Source: Sphingobium terrigena
Lineage (GTDB): Bacteria > Pseudomonadota > Alphaproteobacteria > Sphingomonadales > Sphingomonadaceae
Assembly (NCBI RefSeq): GCF_003591655.1
Contig: NZ_QVRA01000010.1
Span: 62,001-126,000, forward strand
Direction of reading: 5' to 3'
Length of the DNA: 64,000 bases
The notes below the pieces were generated by a model. That model saw only the letters and a list, made by a program, of their open reading frames with translations. It made no database searches and was not told where the DNA came from. Positions 1 through 9,118 of the stretch are shown piece after piece. Position 1 is the first letter of the stretch. Each line of letters opens with the position of its first letter. Both the position numbers and the translations under genes were made by a program.

Positions 1-348
1 GGCCGCCGGATCGACGTCGCTGCCAGCGGGCGAGCGCGCATCCACATGGGTCACCACCGGCTCCTTGCCGCGCGCCGGGGCGTAGAGATAGGTGTCGAGG
101 ACGCAGCGGCCATTGGCAAATTGCAGCTTGCGCACCGTGGTTTCGCGAATGTCGAGCCGGGGCGTGCCGAACATCTGGGTCAGCGCGCGCGCGTCCGCGC
201 CCATCAGCGGGCCGGGCTTGCCAAAGGCGCTGGCCGGGGGACCGGCGGGCGGCGGCGCGATCCCGGTTTGCGGCACCACGCCGCCCGCACCACAGGCGGC
301 AAGCGGCAGCGCCAGCAGCGCGATCAGGGCAAGGCGGGGGGCGTTCAT
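1..348 (-). CDS. Lipoprotein, C-terminus beyond the window edge
   Basis: The reading frame opens at an ATG at 348 and runs off the left edge, so only about 116 residues are visible. The N-terminus is a short signal peptide ending in a lipobox (LPLAAC, Cys at about residue 19), followed by a Pro/Gly/Ala-rich linker, which predicts a lipid-anchored envelope protein. Further on is a stretch LDTYLYAPARGKEP without a signature I recognise. The start ATG overlaps the stop codon of the upstream EI24 gene (ATGA), so the two are probably translated together. Function is unknown. The open frame and lipobox make it very likely a real gene. Confidence 0.7.
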   Translation of the reverse strand, partial: MNAPRLALIALLALPLAACGAGGVVPQTGIAPPPAGPPASAFGKPGPLMGADARALTQMFGTPRLDIRETTVRKLQFANGRCVLDTYLYAPARGKEPVVTHVDARSPAGSDVDPAA

Positions 349-1013
349 ACAGGCTTCCTTCTGACGCCGTGCAGCATGTGGACCGCCATAGCCGCGCTCC
401 AGATCGGCGCAAGCAGGTTGACCAGCGGGATGAGGAACAGAAGCGCCGAAGCGAGCCCCAGAAGCCACCGGTTGACACGCGGGATCGGCGGATGGTCCGG
501 ATGGCGCGGCTCGACCATGTCGGCCAGATCGCGGCCCAGCAGATAGGCGTTGAGCGCCAGAAAAAGCCCGATCGTTCCCACCCCCGTCACCAGCAGCGCG
601 ATGTAGGCGGGCAACGCGAGCACGTTCCAGCCGATCGTTCGCGCAACCGACGCCAGCGCACAGCGGATGCTGCGTGCCAGCCCGACCGGGCGCGCGTCCG
701 CCGCTGCATCCGGGTATCGATCCGTTTCTACTGCTGCGATAATGTCGTCGGCGAACAGGCCCATCACTGCCATTGCGGTCGCGCGGAACAGCAGCCAGCC
801 TGCTGCGATAACGATCAGCGCGGTCGCCGCCGCTTCCGCCATGCCGCCGCCGCCCCAGCCATAATGCAGCCGCAGCGCATGGACCCCCGCCCACAGCCCC
901 ACCGCCAGCAGGGCAAAGACCAAAAGTGTCAGCAGCAATGTCTTGACCAGCAACCGCCGGGCGGCAGCGTGGAAGATCAGCGGGAAGGCGCGCAGCGCGG
1001 CGGTCAGGACCAT
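345..1013 (-). CDS. EI24 domain-containing membrane protein (CysZ-like)
   Basis: This is a 222-residue integral inner-membrane protein with about four hydrophobic stretches (roughly residues 21-44, 60-86, 130-158 and 184-214). The layout and the motif following helix 3 (LGRDLADMVEPRH) resemble the EI24/CysZ family. CysZ is a sulfate permease in gamma-proteobacteria, but no sulfur genes lie nearby here, so a sulfate role is not supported. The start was placed at the ATG at 1013, because the longer open frame upstream is the antisense shadow of the adenosine kinase gene. The stop overlaps the start of the downstream lipoprotein gene. Confidence 0.8.
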   Translation of the reverse strand: MVLTAALRAFPLIFHAAARRLLVKTLLLTLLVFALLAVGLWAGVHALRLHYGWGGGGMAEAAATALIVIAAGWLLFRATAMAVMGLFADDIIAAVETDRYPDAAADARPVGLARSIRCALASVARTIGWNVLALPAYIALLVTGVGTIGLFLALNAYLLGRDLADMVEPRHPDHPPIPRVNRWLLGLASALLFLIPLVNLLAPIWSAAMAVHMLHGVRRKPV

Positions 1014-1124
1014 CGGGTCATTATCCGGCCTGCCGCGACGCCCGTCAATCGCGCGCTGTTGCATGGGCGCACGCGCGCCGATAGAGACGGCAGCCTGACA
1101 TTCCCCGTACCATAAGGATTTTGC

Positions 1125-2138
1125 GTGACCGCTTCCGCTCCAGTTTCGGCCCCGACGCTTGACGTCGTCGCCATCGGCAATGCCATTGTCGATGTTCTCG
1201 CGCGCAGCGATGACGCCTTCCTTGCCGAACATGCGCTGACCAAGGGCGGGATGCAGTTGATCGACGCCGACATGGCGGAAAGCCTCTATGCCGACATGGG
1301 ACAGGCCAAGGAAATCAGCGGCGGGTCGGCCGCCAACACGCTGGCGGGCCTCGCCGCGCTGGGCAAGACATGCGGCTTTATCGGCCAGGTGAATGACGAT
1401 CAGCTGGGCGCGGTGTTCAGCCATGACGTGCGTGCGATCGGCATCCGTTTCGACACGCCCGCCATGACCGGCGATGTGCCGACCGCCCGCTGCCTGATCC
1501 TCGTCACGCCAGATGCGCAGCGGACGATGAACACGTTTCTGGGTGCCTCGCAATTTCTGCCGGAGGCCGCGCTGGACCTGGATATGATCCGCTCGGCCGG
1601 CATCCTCTATCTCGAAGGCTATTTGTGGGACCCGGAGCAGCCGCGTGCGGCCATGCGGGCGGCGATCGATGCGGCGCGGGGGGCCGGGCGCAAGGTCGCC
1701 TTCACCCTGTCCGACAATTTCGTGATCGACCGCCACCGCGCCGACTTCATCGACCTTATCGACCATGGCCAGATCGACATCCTCTTTTCCAATGAGGGCG
1801 AAATCCAGTCGCTGGCGCAGATCGACGATTTCGACAAGGCCGTGGCGGCGATTGCGGCCAAGGTGCCGGTGCTGGTCTCGACCCGCAGCGAAAAGGGTGC
1901 GGTCGCGATCGTTGATGGCGTGCGTTGCGAAGCGCCTGCTGCGCCGGTCGCGCAAATCATCGACACGACCGGCGCTGGCGACCTGTTCGCCGCCGGCTTC
2001 CTCGCTGCCCATATTGACGGGCGCAGCGTGGCCGATTGCCTGGCATTGGGCGCAGCGGCGGCGGCCGAGGTGATTTCGCACTGGGGCGCACGACCGGAGG
2101 ATGATCTGGGCGTGATCCGCGACAGACTGTTCGCCTGA
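1125..2138 (+). CDS. PfkB-family carbohydrate kinase, adenosine kinase type
   Basis: The 337-residue protein has the ribokinase/PfkB fold. It has an N-terminal GNAIVDVLA segment, GGSAANTLAGLA substrate-lid/binding region near residue 67, and the C-terminal PfkB signature DTTGAGDLFAAGF with the catalytic base Asp at about 286. This subgroup phosphorylates adenosine to AMP in purine salvage, though substrate cannot be fixed from sequence alone. The start is a GTG preceded by AAGGA about six bases upstream. It converges with the flippase gene with no gap between the stop codons. Length is normal for the family. Confidence 0.88.
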   Translation: MTASAPVSAPTLDVVAIGNAIVDVLARSDDAFLAEHALTKGGMQLIDADMAESLYADMGQAKEISGGSAANTLAGLAALGKTCGFIGQVNDDQLGAVFSHDVRAIGIRFDTPAMTGDVPTARCLILVTPDAQRTMNTFLGASQFLPEAALDLDMIRSAGILYLEGYLWDPEQPRAAMRAAIDAARGAGRKVAFTLSDNFVIDRHRADFIDLIDHGQIDILFSNEGEIQSLAQIDDFDKAVAAIAAKVPVLVSTRSEKGAVAIVDGVRCEAPAAPVAQIIDTTGAGDLFAAGFLAAHIDGRSVADCLALGAAAAAEVISHWGARPEDDLGVIRDRLFA

Positions 2139-3680
2139 TCAGTCTGCCTTCTGCTTGCGGAACAGGGTGCGGTCATCGGGGCCAAAGCCCCAGCGCCAGA
2201 TGACCACGCCATAAGCGCCCAATATCGCCCAGACGCCGACGACCAGTTCGACCCATTCGAGGCTGGGCGGCAGGGCAACGAAAGCGGCACCGACGATGCA
2301 GGCGACACCTGCCGCGCTCAGCAGGGGCCAGCGCCAGGCGTTGATCGGCGCATCGAGCAGCCGTGCCAGCAGCTTGGCCTTGACGATGGCACCGACCGCT
2401 AGCGCCAGGCACAGCGCCAGCGCCGGGGCGGCGGCAACCGCCATGACCGGCAGGTCGAGCCGGCGCGCGAGCAGGATCAGCGCGAAGCTGAATGCGGCCT
2501 GGCAGCCGATCATGCCGAGCGAGATCATCAGGTTGCGGTGGCGGGCGATATAGACCAGCGCCGATTCGCTGACGACCGCGGTCGCAGCGATCACTTCGGC
2601 CATCAGCAGGAAGGCGAGCGCGCCGGTGCCGCTGACGAAATGCGGGCCGACCAGCCCCATCACCGCTTCGCCCGGTATCCCCAGCGCCAGCGCTATCCCC
2701 GCCTGCGCCGCGATGATCCAGAAGCCGACCTGGCTGACCTGCCGCGCAATCGCGGCCATATTCCCCTCCGCCAGATTGCGGGTGATGACCGGACCCAATA
2801 TCGGGTCGAAGCTGGTCTTGAGTTTCTGCGGCAGCGATGCGACCTGCTGCGCGATATAATAGATGCCGATCACCGCCGGGCTGACGAACAGGCCCAATAT
2901 CGCCATGTCCAGCCGCCGCGATCCCCATTCCACCCCGTCGGCAGCGGCGAGAGGCAGGTTGCGCCGCGCCAGCCGCCACAGCCGCCCGGCATCGGGCCGC
3001 CAGCCGACCGGCAGGCCATAATGGCGCGCCATCGGGATGATCGAGGCGATGAAGGCGGCGATCATCGATACGGCATAGGACAGGATCAGTCCGTCGCGGG
3101 TCGAATAAAAGGCAAAGGCAAAGGCACCGATGCTGATCGCCCAGGGTTCGATGATCGACCGCGCCCGCACGGTCGCGCCGACATCGAATTTATAGGCGCA
3201 GGCGGCCAGCGCTACGTCCGACCCGGCAACCGCAATGACGATCAGCGCCAGCAGCCGGTCGAGGCCGTTAATGCCGCTATTGGGAAACATCGCCTGGGGA
3301 AAGGCGACCAGCAGGCCTGCGCCCAGCAGCGCGGCGATCATCGTCACCAGCATCGCGTCCGTGACGACATGGGCGTGGGGCCGTTCGGTCTGGCTGAGCG
3401 CACCCGCCAGCCCGCGTTTCAGGCCGAGCGTCGCCAATTGCGCGACAAATTCGACCACCAGCACGGCGTATGCGAAGCGGCCCAGCGTTTCGGCTCCATA
3501 GACCCGGCCTGCGATGAACAGGAAGGGCAGCCGTGCCGCCAGGCGAAGGAGGAAACCGAACACATTGGTCCGCCCGCCCTTGGCCAGGGCGGCGATGTCA
3601 TCCTCGTCCTTCGACGCAGGAAGCTGTGCGGTCAATCGACTCCCCTCTGTCGTCCCGTCTGATGACTGGAATGTAGCCAT
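2139..3680 (-). CDS. Polysaccharide flippase (MOP/Wzx-like) membrane protein
   Basis: This 513-residue protein is almost wholly hydrophobic, with about 12-14 predicted membrane helices after an approximately 35-residue cytoplasmic N-terminus. The pattern NVFGFLLRLAARLPFLFIAGRVYG at the first helix is typical of lipopolysaccharide/exopolysaccharide flippases of the MATE/MOP superfamily, which move lipid-linked oligosaccharides across the inner membrane. No glycosyltransferase or polysaccharide genes lie beside it, so its substrate is unknown and it may act with a distant cluster. It stops exactly against the convergent kinase gene. Confidence 0.8.
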   Translation of the reverse strand: MATFQSSDGTTEGSRLTAQLPASKDEDDIAALAKGGRTNVFGFLLRLAARLPFLFIAGRVYGAETLGRFAYAVLVVEFVAQLATLGLKRGLAGALSQTERPHAHVVTDAMLVTMIAALLGAGLLVAFPQAMFPNSGINGLDRLLALIVIAVAGSDVALAACAYKFDVGATVRARSIIEPWAISIGAFAFAFYSTRDGLILSYAVSMIAAFIASIIPMARHYGLPVGWRPDAGRLWRLARRNLPLAAADGVEWGSRRLDMAILGLFVSPAVIGIYYIAQQVASLPQKLKTSFDPILGPVITRNLAEGNMAAIARQVSQVGFWIIAAQAGIALALGIPGEAVMGLVGPHFVSGTGALAFLLMAEVIAATAVVSESALVYIARHRNLMISLGMIGCQAAFSFALILLARRLDLPVMAVAAAPALALCLALAVGAIVKAKLLARLLDAPINAWRWPLLSAAGVACIVGAAFVALPPSLEWVELVVGVWAILGAYGVVIWRWGFGPDDRTLFRKQKAD

Positions 3681-3702
3681 GATGGTGCGGGTGCGCGACG
3701 GC

Positions 3703-4674
3703 TTATTCGGGCCGCAACGGACGCGCGAGCAGCGCGTCGATCACGGTGCCGAGCGGCGCGGCATCGGCCAGCAAGGCGCAGACGGCTTCGACCACCGGCA
3801 TTTCTACCCCCGCTGCCCGCGCGGCATCGCGCAGCACCGGGGCGGTAAACGCGCCTTCGGCCACGGTGCGGCGGTTGGACAGCAGGTCAGCGGCGCTGCG
3901 GCCTTCGCCCAGACCCTGGCCCAGCGAGAAGTTGCGCGAATTGGTGGACGAACAGGTCAACACCAGATCGCCCAACCCCGACAGCCCGGCCAGCGTTTCC
4001 GCCCTTGCGCCGCGTGCCAGGCCAAAGCGCGTCATTTCGGCAAAGCCCCGGCTGATCAGCGCCGCGCGGGCATTAAGGCCCAGCCCCGCGCCGTCCGCTA
4101 CGCCGCACGCGATCGCCAGCACATTCTTGACCGCGCCACCAATTTCCGCGCCGGTTACATCGTCGGACAGATAGGGGCGGAAAGCCGGGCGGGCGATCCG
4201 CGCTGCCAGTTGTGCGCCCAGCACGGCATTGTCGCACGCCAATGTGATCGCGGTCGGCAATCCTTTGGCCACTTCATGGGCGAAGGTCGGGCCGGACAGG
4301 ACGGCGATGGGCGATGTCGGCTGCGCTGCACGGGCCACTTCCCCCATCAGCAGGCCGGTGCCCGCCTCTATTCCCTTGGAACAGAGGATCAGCGGCACGC
4401 CGGCGGGTGCCTGGGCCACGACGCTCCGCAAATGCTGGGCCGGGCTGACCACCAGCAGCATGTCGCAGTCGCCAAGGTCGGCCATCGCGCTGGTCGCACG
4501 GATGGACGGGGCCAGTGTGATGCCGGGCAGATAGAGCGGATTTTCCCGCGCGCCGTTGATCGCATCGACCACATCGGTCTCCAGCGCCCACAGCGTCACG
4601 GCCTGCCCGTCGGCGGCCAGCAATTGCGCCAGCGCCGTGCCCCATGCGCCCGCCCCGATGACTCCAGCCTTCAT
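3703..4674 (-). CDS. gpsA: Glycerol-3-phosphate dehydrogenase [NAD(P)+]
   Basis: This cytosolic enzyme reduces dihydroxyacetone phosphate to sn-glycerol 3-phosphate, the backbone for phospholipids. The 323-residue protein starts with the Rossmann glycine motif GAGAWG (residues 7-12). It carries LCSKGIE, the conserved SGPTFA loop, and the catalytic Lys in [12 protein letters not shown], followed by [11 protein letters not shown], all standard for GpsA. The ATG at 4674 overlaps the TGA of tsaD, indicating a tsaD-gpsA operon. An in-frame extension upstream to 4791 would lie inside tsaD and is rejected. Confidence 0.97.
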   Translation of the reverse strand: MKAGVIGAGAWGTALAQLLAADGQAVTLWALETDVVDAINGARENPLYLPGITLAPSIRATSAMADLGDCDMLLVVSPAQHLRSVVAQAPAGVPLILCSKGIEAGTGLLMGEVARAAQPTSPIAVLSGPTFAHEVAKGLPTAITLACDNAVLGAQLAARIARPAFRPYLSDDVTGAEIGGAVKNVLAIACGVADGAGLGLNARAALISRGFAEMTRFGLARGARAETLAGLSGLGDLVLTCSSTNSRNFSLGQGLGEGRSAADLLSNRRTVAEGAFTAPVLRDAARAAGVEMPVVEAVCALLADAAPLGTVIDALLARPLRPE

Positions 4675-5705
4675 GCTTTCACCCCGGCGCCGCGCGCCTT
4701 TTCTGCCGCCGGATCGAGCGGCCAGCGCGGCCGGGCGGGAACGGTCAGGTCGTCGATCAGTCCCACGGCAAAGCGCTCCGCTCCCGCCCAAGCGATCATG
4801 GCAGCATTATCGGTGCAGAGCCATAACGGCGGCGCGACAAAGGGCAGGCCATGGTCTGCCGCCAGCTTTTCCAGCGCCCTACGGATCGCCTGATTGGCTG
4901 CGACGCCACCGGCCACGACCAGCGCGGTGATGCCGTCCGCCTGCCCAAGCGCACGGCGGGTGCGGTCGATCAGGCAGTCGATGACCGCCTGCTGGAAACT
5001 GGCCGCGATGTCGGGGGTCGAATGATGGCCGGACTGGACCGCGCGCATGACCGCGCTTTTGAGGCCTGCAAAGGAGAAATGCGGTTCCGCCGTGCCGAGC
5101 AGCGGGCGGGGCAGGGGAACGGCTTTGGGATCGCCCTGCGTCGCGGCCTTCTCCACCTGCGGGCCGCCGGGATAGCCCAGCCCCAGCAGTTTCGCGGTCT
5201 TGTCGAACGCCTCGCCCGCCGCATCGTCTATGGTGGTGGCCAGCCGCGCATAGTCGCCGGGGCCGCGGACCAGCAAAATCTGGCAATGGCCGCCCGACAC
5301 CAGCAGCAGCATATAGGGAAATTGCAGCGTCCGGTCGGACAGGCGCGGCGAGAGGGCGTGGCCCTCCAGATGGTTGACCGCGATCAGCGGCTTGCCCGCC
5401 GCATGGGCCAGCGCCTTGGCGGTCACCAGCCCGACCATGACCCCGCCGATCAGGCCCGGCCCCGCGGTCGCGGCGATCACATCGACCTGATCGAGCGTCA
5501 TCTCCGCATCCGCCAGCGCGGCTTCGATCAGGGGGCTGAGCGCCTCGACATGGGCGCGGGCGGCGATTTCGGGGACGACGCCGCCATAGGGGCGATGCGC
5601 CTCCTCCTGCGTGGCGAGGCGATGCGCAAGAATCCGCCCGTCGGCCGTCACCAGCGCCGCTGCGGTTTCATCGCAGCTCGATTCCAGGCCGAGGATGATT
5701 GTCAT
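4671..5705 (-). CDS. tsaD: tRNA N6-adenosine threonylcarbamoyltransferase
   Basis: TsaD transfers threonylcarbamoyl from threonylcarbamoyl-AMP to A37 of tRNAs reading ANN codons, working with TsaB and TsaE. The 344-residue protein opens with the canonical [12 protein letters not shown], has the metal-binding HLEGH (His112 and His116), the ASKH-fold GGHCQ loop, GEAFDK and VAGGVAANQ. The start at 5705 matches the family N-terminus and has GGAAG five bases upstream. An alternative ATG lies four codons earlier at 5717. It is divergent from hemC across a 44-base gap that must hold both promoters. Confidence 0.97.
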   Translation of the reverse strand: MTIILGLESSCDETAAALVTADGRILAHRLATQEEAHRPYGGVVPEIAARAHVEALSPLIEAALADAEMTLDQVDVIAATAGPGLIGGVMVGLVTAKALAHAAGKPLIAVNHLEGHALSPRLSDRTLQFPYMLLLVSGGHCQILLVRGPGDYARLATTIDDAAGEAFDKTAKLLGLGYPGGPQVEKAATQGDPKAVPLPRPLLGTAEPHFSFAGLKSAVMRAVQSGHHSTPDIAASFQQAVIDCLIDRTRRALGQADGITALVVAGGVAANQAIRRALEKLAADHGLPFVAPPLWLCTDNAAMIAWAGAERFAVGLIDDLTVPARPRWPLDPAAEKARGAGVKA

Positions 5706-5749
5706 TGTCGCTTCCATCTAATGCCCGTGGTCATTAGAGCAAGCCGCAT

Positions 5750-6676
5750 ATGATTTTGTCCGAACGACCGTTGCGCCTCGGCACCAGGGGTTCGCCCCTT
5801 GCGCTGGCCCAGGCCCGCATGACCGCCCGCGCCTTGTGCGATGCCCATGGCTGGCCCGATGGCGCCGTGGCGATCGTCACCGTGCAGACCAGTGGCGACC
5901 GGATACAGGACCGGGCGCTCGCCGAAATTGGCGGCAAGGCGCTATGGACCAAGGAACTGGACCGGGCGCTGGTCGAGCGCGAGATAGATTTTGCGGTCCA
6001 CAGCATGAAGGATGTGGAGACGCTGCGCCCCTCCGCGATCCGTATCGCCGCGATGCTGCCGCGCGCCGATGTGCGTGACCGGCTGGTGGGGGCCGACAGT
6101 TTCGACGCGTTGCCCGCCAATCCGGTCGTCGGGACCAGCTCGCCGCGCCGCGCCGCGCAGGTGACGCGGCTACGCCCTGACGCCACCATCACGCTGTTCC
6201 GGGGCAATGTCGCGACGCGGCTGGCCAAGCTGGCGGCGGGGGATGTCCATGCGACCCTGTTGGCGGCGGCCGGGCTGGACCGGCTGGGGCAGGGCGATGT
6301 CGGTGTGACCATCCCGATCGATATGATGCTGCCGGCGCCATCACAAGGAGCCGTGGGGATAGAGGCGCTGGCGGACAATGACGCGGTGCTGGCGGTGCTG
6401 GCGGCGATCAGTGATCGTGACACGTTCGATTGCGTCATGGCCGAGCGTAACCTGCTGATGGGGCTGGGCGGCACCTGCCATTCGCCGATCGCGGCGCTGG
6501 CGCTGGTGGATGGCGATCGGTTGCACCTGCGCGCGGAGATTATCAGTCCGAACGGGCAGGAAACGGTGAGCGAGGACGCCCGCATCGACCCGCAGGACCG
6601 GGATGCCGCGCAGGCGATGGGTCGCCGCCTGCTCGACCGGGCCAGTCCGGCGCTGCGATCCCTGTTCGAGGCGTGA
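5750..6676 (+). CDS. hemC: Porphobilinogen deaminase (hydroxymethylbilane synthase)
   Basis: HemC condenses four porphobilinogens to hydroxymethylbilane in haem synthesis. The 308-residue protein shows LRLGTRGSPLALAQA at the N-terminus, the active-site DFAVHSMKD, the cofactor/substrate arginines in GTSSPRRAAQ, and the dipyrromethane attachment Cys243 in GGTCHSPIA. Many homologues have GGC here, so the Thr before Cys is a mild variant. It is the first gene of an overlapping run with hemD and a mitofilin-like gene, and its stop codon is shared with the hemD start (GTGA). Confidence 0.97.
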   Translation: MILSERPLRLGTRGSPLALAQARMTARALCDAHGWPDGAVAIVTVQTSGDRIQDRALAEIGGKALWTKELDRALVEREIDFAVHSMKDVETLRPSAIRIAAMLPRADVRDRLVGADSFDALPANPVVGTSSPRRAAQVTRLRPDATITLFRGNVATRLAKLAAGDVHATLLAAAGLDRLGQGDVGVTIPIDMMLPAPSQGAVGIEALADNDAVLAVLAAISDRDTFDCVMAERNLLMGLGGTCHSPIAALALVDGDRLHLRAEIISPNGQETVSEDARIDPQDRDAAQAMGRRLLDRASPALRSLFEA

Positions 6677-7356
6677 GGCGGGTTCTGATCCTGCGGCCCG
6701 AACCGGGGGCGGGCAGGACGGCGCAGGCCATGGCGCGGCTGGGGCTGGAGGCGGTGGTGCATCCGCTGTTCGCGCCGCAGGCATTGGAGTGGAAAGCGCC
6801 GCTGGCCGGGAACTTCGACGCGCTGCTGATGACCAGCGCCCATGCGGCGCGGCTGGCGGGGCCAGCGCTGGCGGCGTATCGCGGGTTGCCCGCTTATGCC
6901 GTCGGCAGCGCGACGGCGACGGCTTTGCAGGCGCAGGGATTTGATCGCGTGGTCGCGGGCGATGGCGACGCCAGCGCCATCGCGGCACAGATCGCAACTG
7001 ACGGTCATCGCGCCGTGCTGCATCTGGCAGGCACGACGGTTGCGCCGATGGAGACGGGACAGCTGCATGTCACGCGGATCGCCGTGTATAGCATGACCAG
7101 CCTGCCGCCTGACCCGGCCTTGTTGTGTGACGCGGTGCCGGGAACGGTGCTGCTGGTCCATTCGCCGCGTGCGGGGGAGCGGCTGGCGGCGCAAGTCCCG
7201 ATGGCTGCGCGGGCCGGATTGCATATCGTCGCCATCAGTCCGACGGCTCTGGCGGCGTGCGGCGCGGGCTGGGCCAGCGGGACTGCGCCGGCCCAGCCAC
7301 GCGATGACGACATGCTGGCCCTTGTCGTTCGTTTGTGCGAAGGATCGGGGCTATGA
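6673..7356 (+). CDS. hemD: Uroporphyrinogen-III synthase
   Basis: HemD cyclises hydroxymethylbilane with inversion of ring D. The 227-residue protein is poorly conserved, as is usual for the family, but has the N-terminal VLILRPEPGAGRTA, a TSAHAAR segment and a C-terminal domain with LLVHSPRAGERLA and ISPTALAA, in the right order for HemD. The GTG start overlaps the hemC stop by four bases. The next gene begins at an ATG within the hemD stop. Position directly behind hemC supports the assignment as strongly as the sequence. Confidence 0.92.
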   Translation: MRRVLILRPEPGAGRTAQAMARLGLEAVVHPLFAPQALEWKAPLAGNFDALLMTSAHAARLAGPALAAYRGLPAYAVGSATATALQAQGFDRVVAGDGDASAIAAQIATDGHRAVLHLAGTTVAPMETGQLHVTRIAVYSMTSLPPDPALLCDAVPGTVLLVHSPRAGERLAAQVPMAARAGLHIVAISPTALAACGAGWASGTAPAQPRDDDMLALVVRLCEGSGL

Positions 7357-8246
7357 ACGGCGAAAGGGGCAGCATGAGCGACGAGGACGGCCTTGGCAGC
7401 ATGACCCCGACCCCGCCTCCCGCGCGGCGGCGCAGCATGGTGCCGCTGCTGATCCTGATCCTTCTGGCCTTTGCCGTGGGGGTTGCCGTCACCGTCTGGG
7501 CATGGCCGCAGATCCAGCGCCGCTGGGGCGATCCGCAGCCGCAGGCGGCCAGTGTTGCGCCGCTGCTGGGAAGTATCGCGCCCACTCTGGCGCAGCGTCC
7601 GCTCAGCGCTGACGCGGCGCAGATGCTCGACGCGCGGGTGGTACAGCTGGAAGAGCGGCTGACCCGCATCACCGTGGAGGCGCAGGCGGCATCGGGCAAT
7701 GCCGCGCGGGCTGAAGGGCTGCTGGTCGCCTTTGCTGCGCGCCGGGCGCTCGATAGCGGCGCGCCGCTCGGCTATGTCGAGGGGCAGTTGCGGCTGCGCT
7801 TTGGCCAGGCCCAGCCGCGCGCGGTTGCGACCATCATCAATGCCGCGCGGGAGCCGGTGACGCTGGCCGACCTGCGCTCCGGGCTGATCGACATTGGCGA
7901 CCGGGCAACGACCCCGCCTGCCGATGCGAGCTGGTGGACCGCGATTGAGCATGAAGCGCGCGAATTGGTAACGATCCGCCGGGCCTCGACCCCTTCGCCG
8001 CGCCCGCAGGAGGGATTTGACCGGGCGATTCATTATCTCGACGGCGGGCGGGTCAATGCCGCGTTGGCGGAGGTGGAGCGGCTGCCGGGCCGTGCGGTCG
8101 CGGATCGCTGGATCCAGTTGGCCCGCCGTTATCTGGAGGCGCGCCGTGCGCTTGACCTGATCGAGACGGCGGCCATATTGGAGCCGCGCGTGTTGCGCAG
8201 CGCCGAAGGCGCACCGGTCGCGCAGACGTCGCCGCTGGCACCCTGA
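7353..8246 (+). CDS. Mic60/mitofilin-like inner-membrane protein
   Basis: The 297-residue protein has a Pro/Arg-rich cytoplasmic N-terminus, one transmembrane helix (about 29-51), a predicted coiled coil (about 88-115, VVQLEERLTRITVEAQ) and an alpha-helical periplasmic C-terminus ending in a segment like the mitofilin signature (ALAEVERLPGRAVADRW). Alphaproteobacterial homologues of mitochondrial Mic60, which shape inner membranes and contact outer-membrane proteins, are known to sit beside haem-synthesis genes, exactly as here. The ATG at 7353 overlaps the hemD stop and has AAGGAT upstream; ATG 7374 is an alternative. The coiled coil is shorter than in many homologues. Confidence 0.75.
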   Translation: MNGERGSMSDEDGLGSMTPTPPPARRRSMVPLLILILLAFAVGVAVTVWAWPQIQRRWGDPQPQAASVAPLLGSIAPTLAQRPLSADAAQMLDARVVQLEERLTRITVEAQAASGNAARAEGLLVAFAARRALDSGAPLGYVEGQLRLRFGQAQPRAVATIINAAREPVTLADLRSGLIDIGDRATTPPADASWWTAIEHEARELVTIRRASTPSPRPQEGFDRAIHYLDGGRVNAALAEVERLPGRAVADRWIQLARRYLEARRALDLIETAAILEPRVLRSAEGAPVAQTSPLAP

Positions 8247-8355
8247 TCCAATATTGCGATAAACAGTTTCTCTGCCGCGATGAAACCGATGGACGCGGAC
8301 CGCGTTTGTCACGACATTGTCATCTTTGCCTTCGGGTCAAAGGGATTTTGTCGTC

Positions 8356-9102
8356 GTGCCACCTTATGCTGCCGTCACCACTTTCTGGAAGGATCGCCTC
8401 GCGTCTGGCCCGCGTGCTGTCGCCCGGCCATCGGTCCAGCATCTGGTCGGCAATATGGCACTCCCCTTTGATCTGGCACGCACGCGGGCGCAGGCCGATG
8501 CGCTGGCGCAGAATATCCGGGGTGATGGTCGCGCGGTACTGCTGATCCCCGGCCTGCTGGCGTCGGACGCGCGGATGGAGCCGATGCGCGCGATCCTGAA
8601 CAGGGCCGGGTTTGACGCCCATCACTGGGGTCAGGGCCGCAATTACGGGCCGAAGGCGGATAGTCTGGAGGCCATCGACCGCCGGGTAGACGAGATTCGG
8701 CGATCGACGGGCAGGCCGGTGACACTGGTCGGCTGGAGTCTGGGCGGGCTTTATGCGCGCGAATATGCCAAATTGTCGGCGGCCAAGGTTGGCGGCGTGG
8801 TGACGATGGGCACGCCCTTTTCCGGCGACCCGCGCGCCAACCATGCCTGGCGGCTCTATCAGCTGGTGTCGGGCATGCCGGTCGACCGCCCGCCCTTTCC
8901 CTGTACGCGCGAAGCCAAGCCACCCGTGCCGACGGTCGCGCTCTGGTCGCGGCGCGATGGGGTGATCCTGCCCGAATGCGCCAAGGGCCGCAGCGGGGAG
9001 CGGGACAGCGCGATCGAGGTCGATTGCACCCATATGGGTTTTGCCGCCGCGCCCGAAGGCATTGCCGCCGTGGGTAAAGCGCTGGAGTCGATGCGCGGCT
9101 GA
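8356..9102 (+). CDS. Alpha/beta hydrolase
   Basis: This roughly 248-residue serine hydrolase has an alpha/beta fold. The oxyanion region is LLIPGLLASD, the nucleophile elbow is GWSLGG (Ser at about residue 128), the acid is the Asp in SRRDGV and the base is the His in CTHMGF. No signal peptide is seen. The fold resembles PGAP1-like or lipase-type hydrolases, but substrate cannot be named. The start is uncertain: GTG 8356 has AAAGGGA ten bases upstream, TTG 8317 extends it by 13 codons, and ATG 8455 would remove the first 33. Confidence 0.8.
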   Translation: MPPYAAVTTFWKDRLASGPRAVARPSVQHLVGNMALPFDLARTRAQADALAQNIRGDGRAVLLIPGLLASDARMEPMRAILNRAGFDAHHWGQGRNYGPKADSLEAIDRRVDEIRRSTGRPVTLVGWSLGGLYAREYAKLSAAKVGGVVTMGTPFSGDPRANHAWRLYQLVSGMPVDRPPFPCTREAKPPVPTVALWSRRDGVILPECAKGRSGERDSAIEVDCTHMGFAAAPEGIAAVGKALESMRG

Positions 9103-9118
9103 GACGGTCGCGCCGTCC

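Noticed and set aside
345..2081. Minus-strand frame of 578 codons spanning the EI24 gene and the kinase gene
   Set aside because: Its first two thirds lie antisense to a clear PfkB-family kinase with intact signatures; only the last 222 codons look like protein.
2538..3662. Plus-strand frame of 374 codons opposite the flippase gene
   Set aside because: Very high Arg/Gln/His content is typical of antisense frames in GC-rich DNA; the minus strand encodes a hydrophobic flippase.
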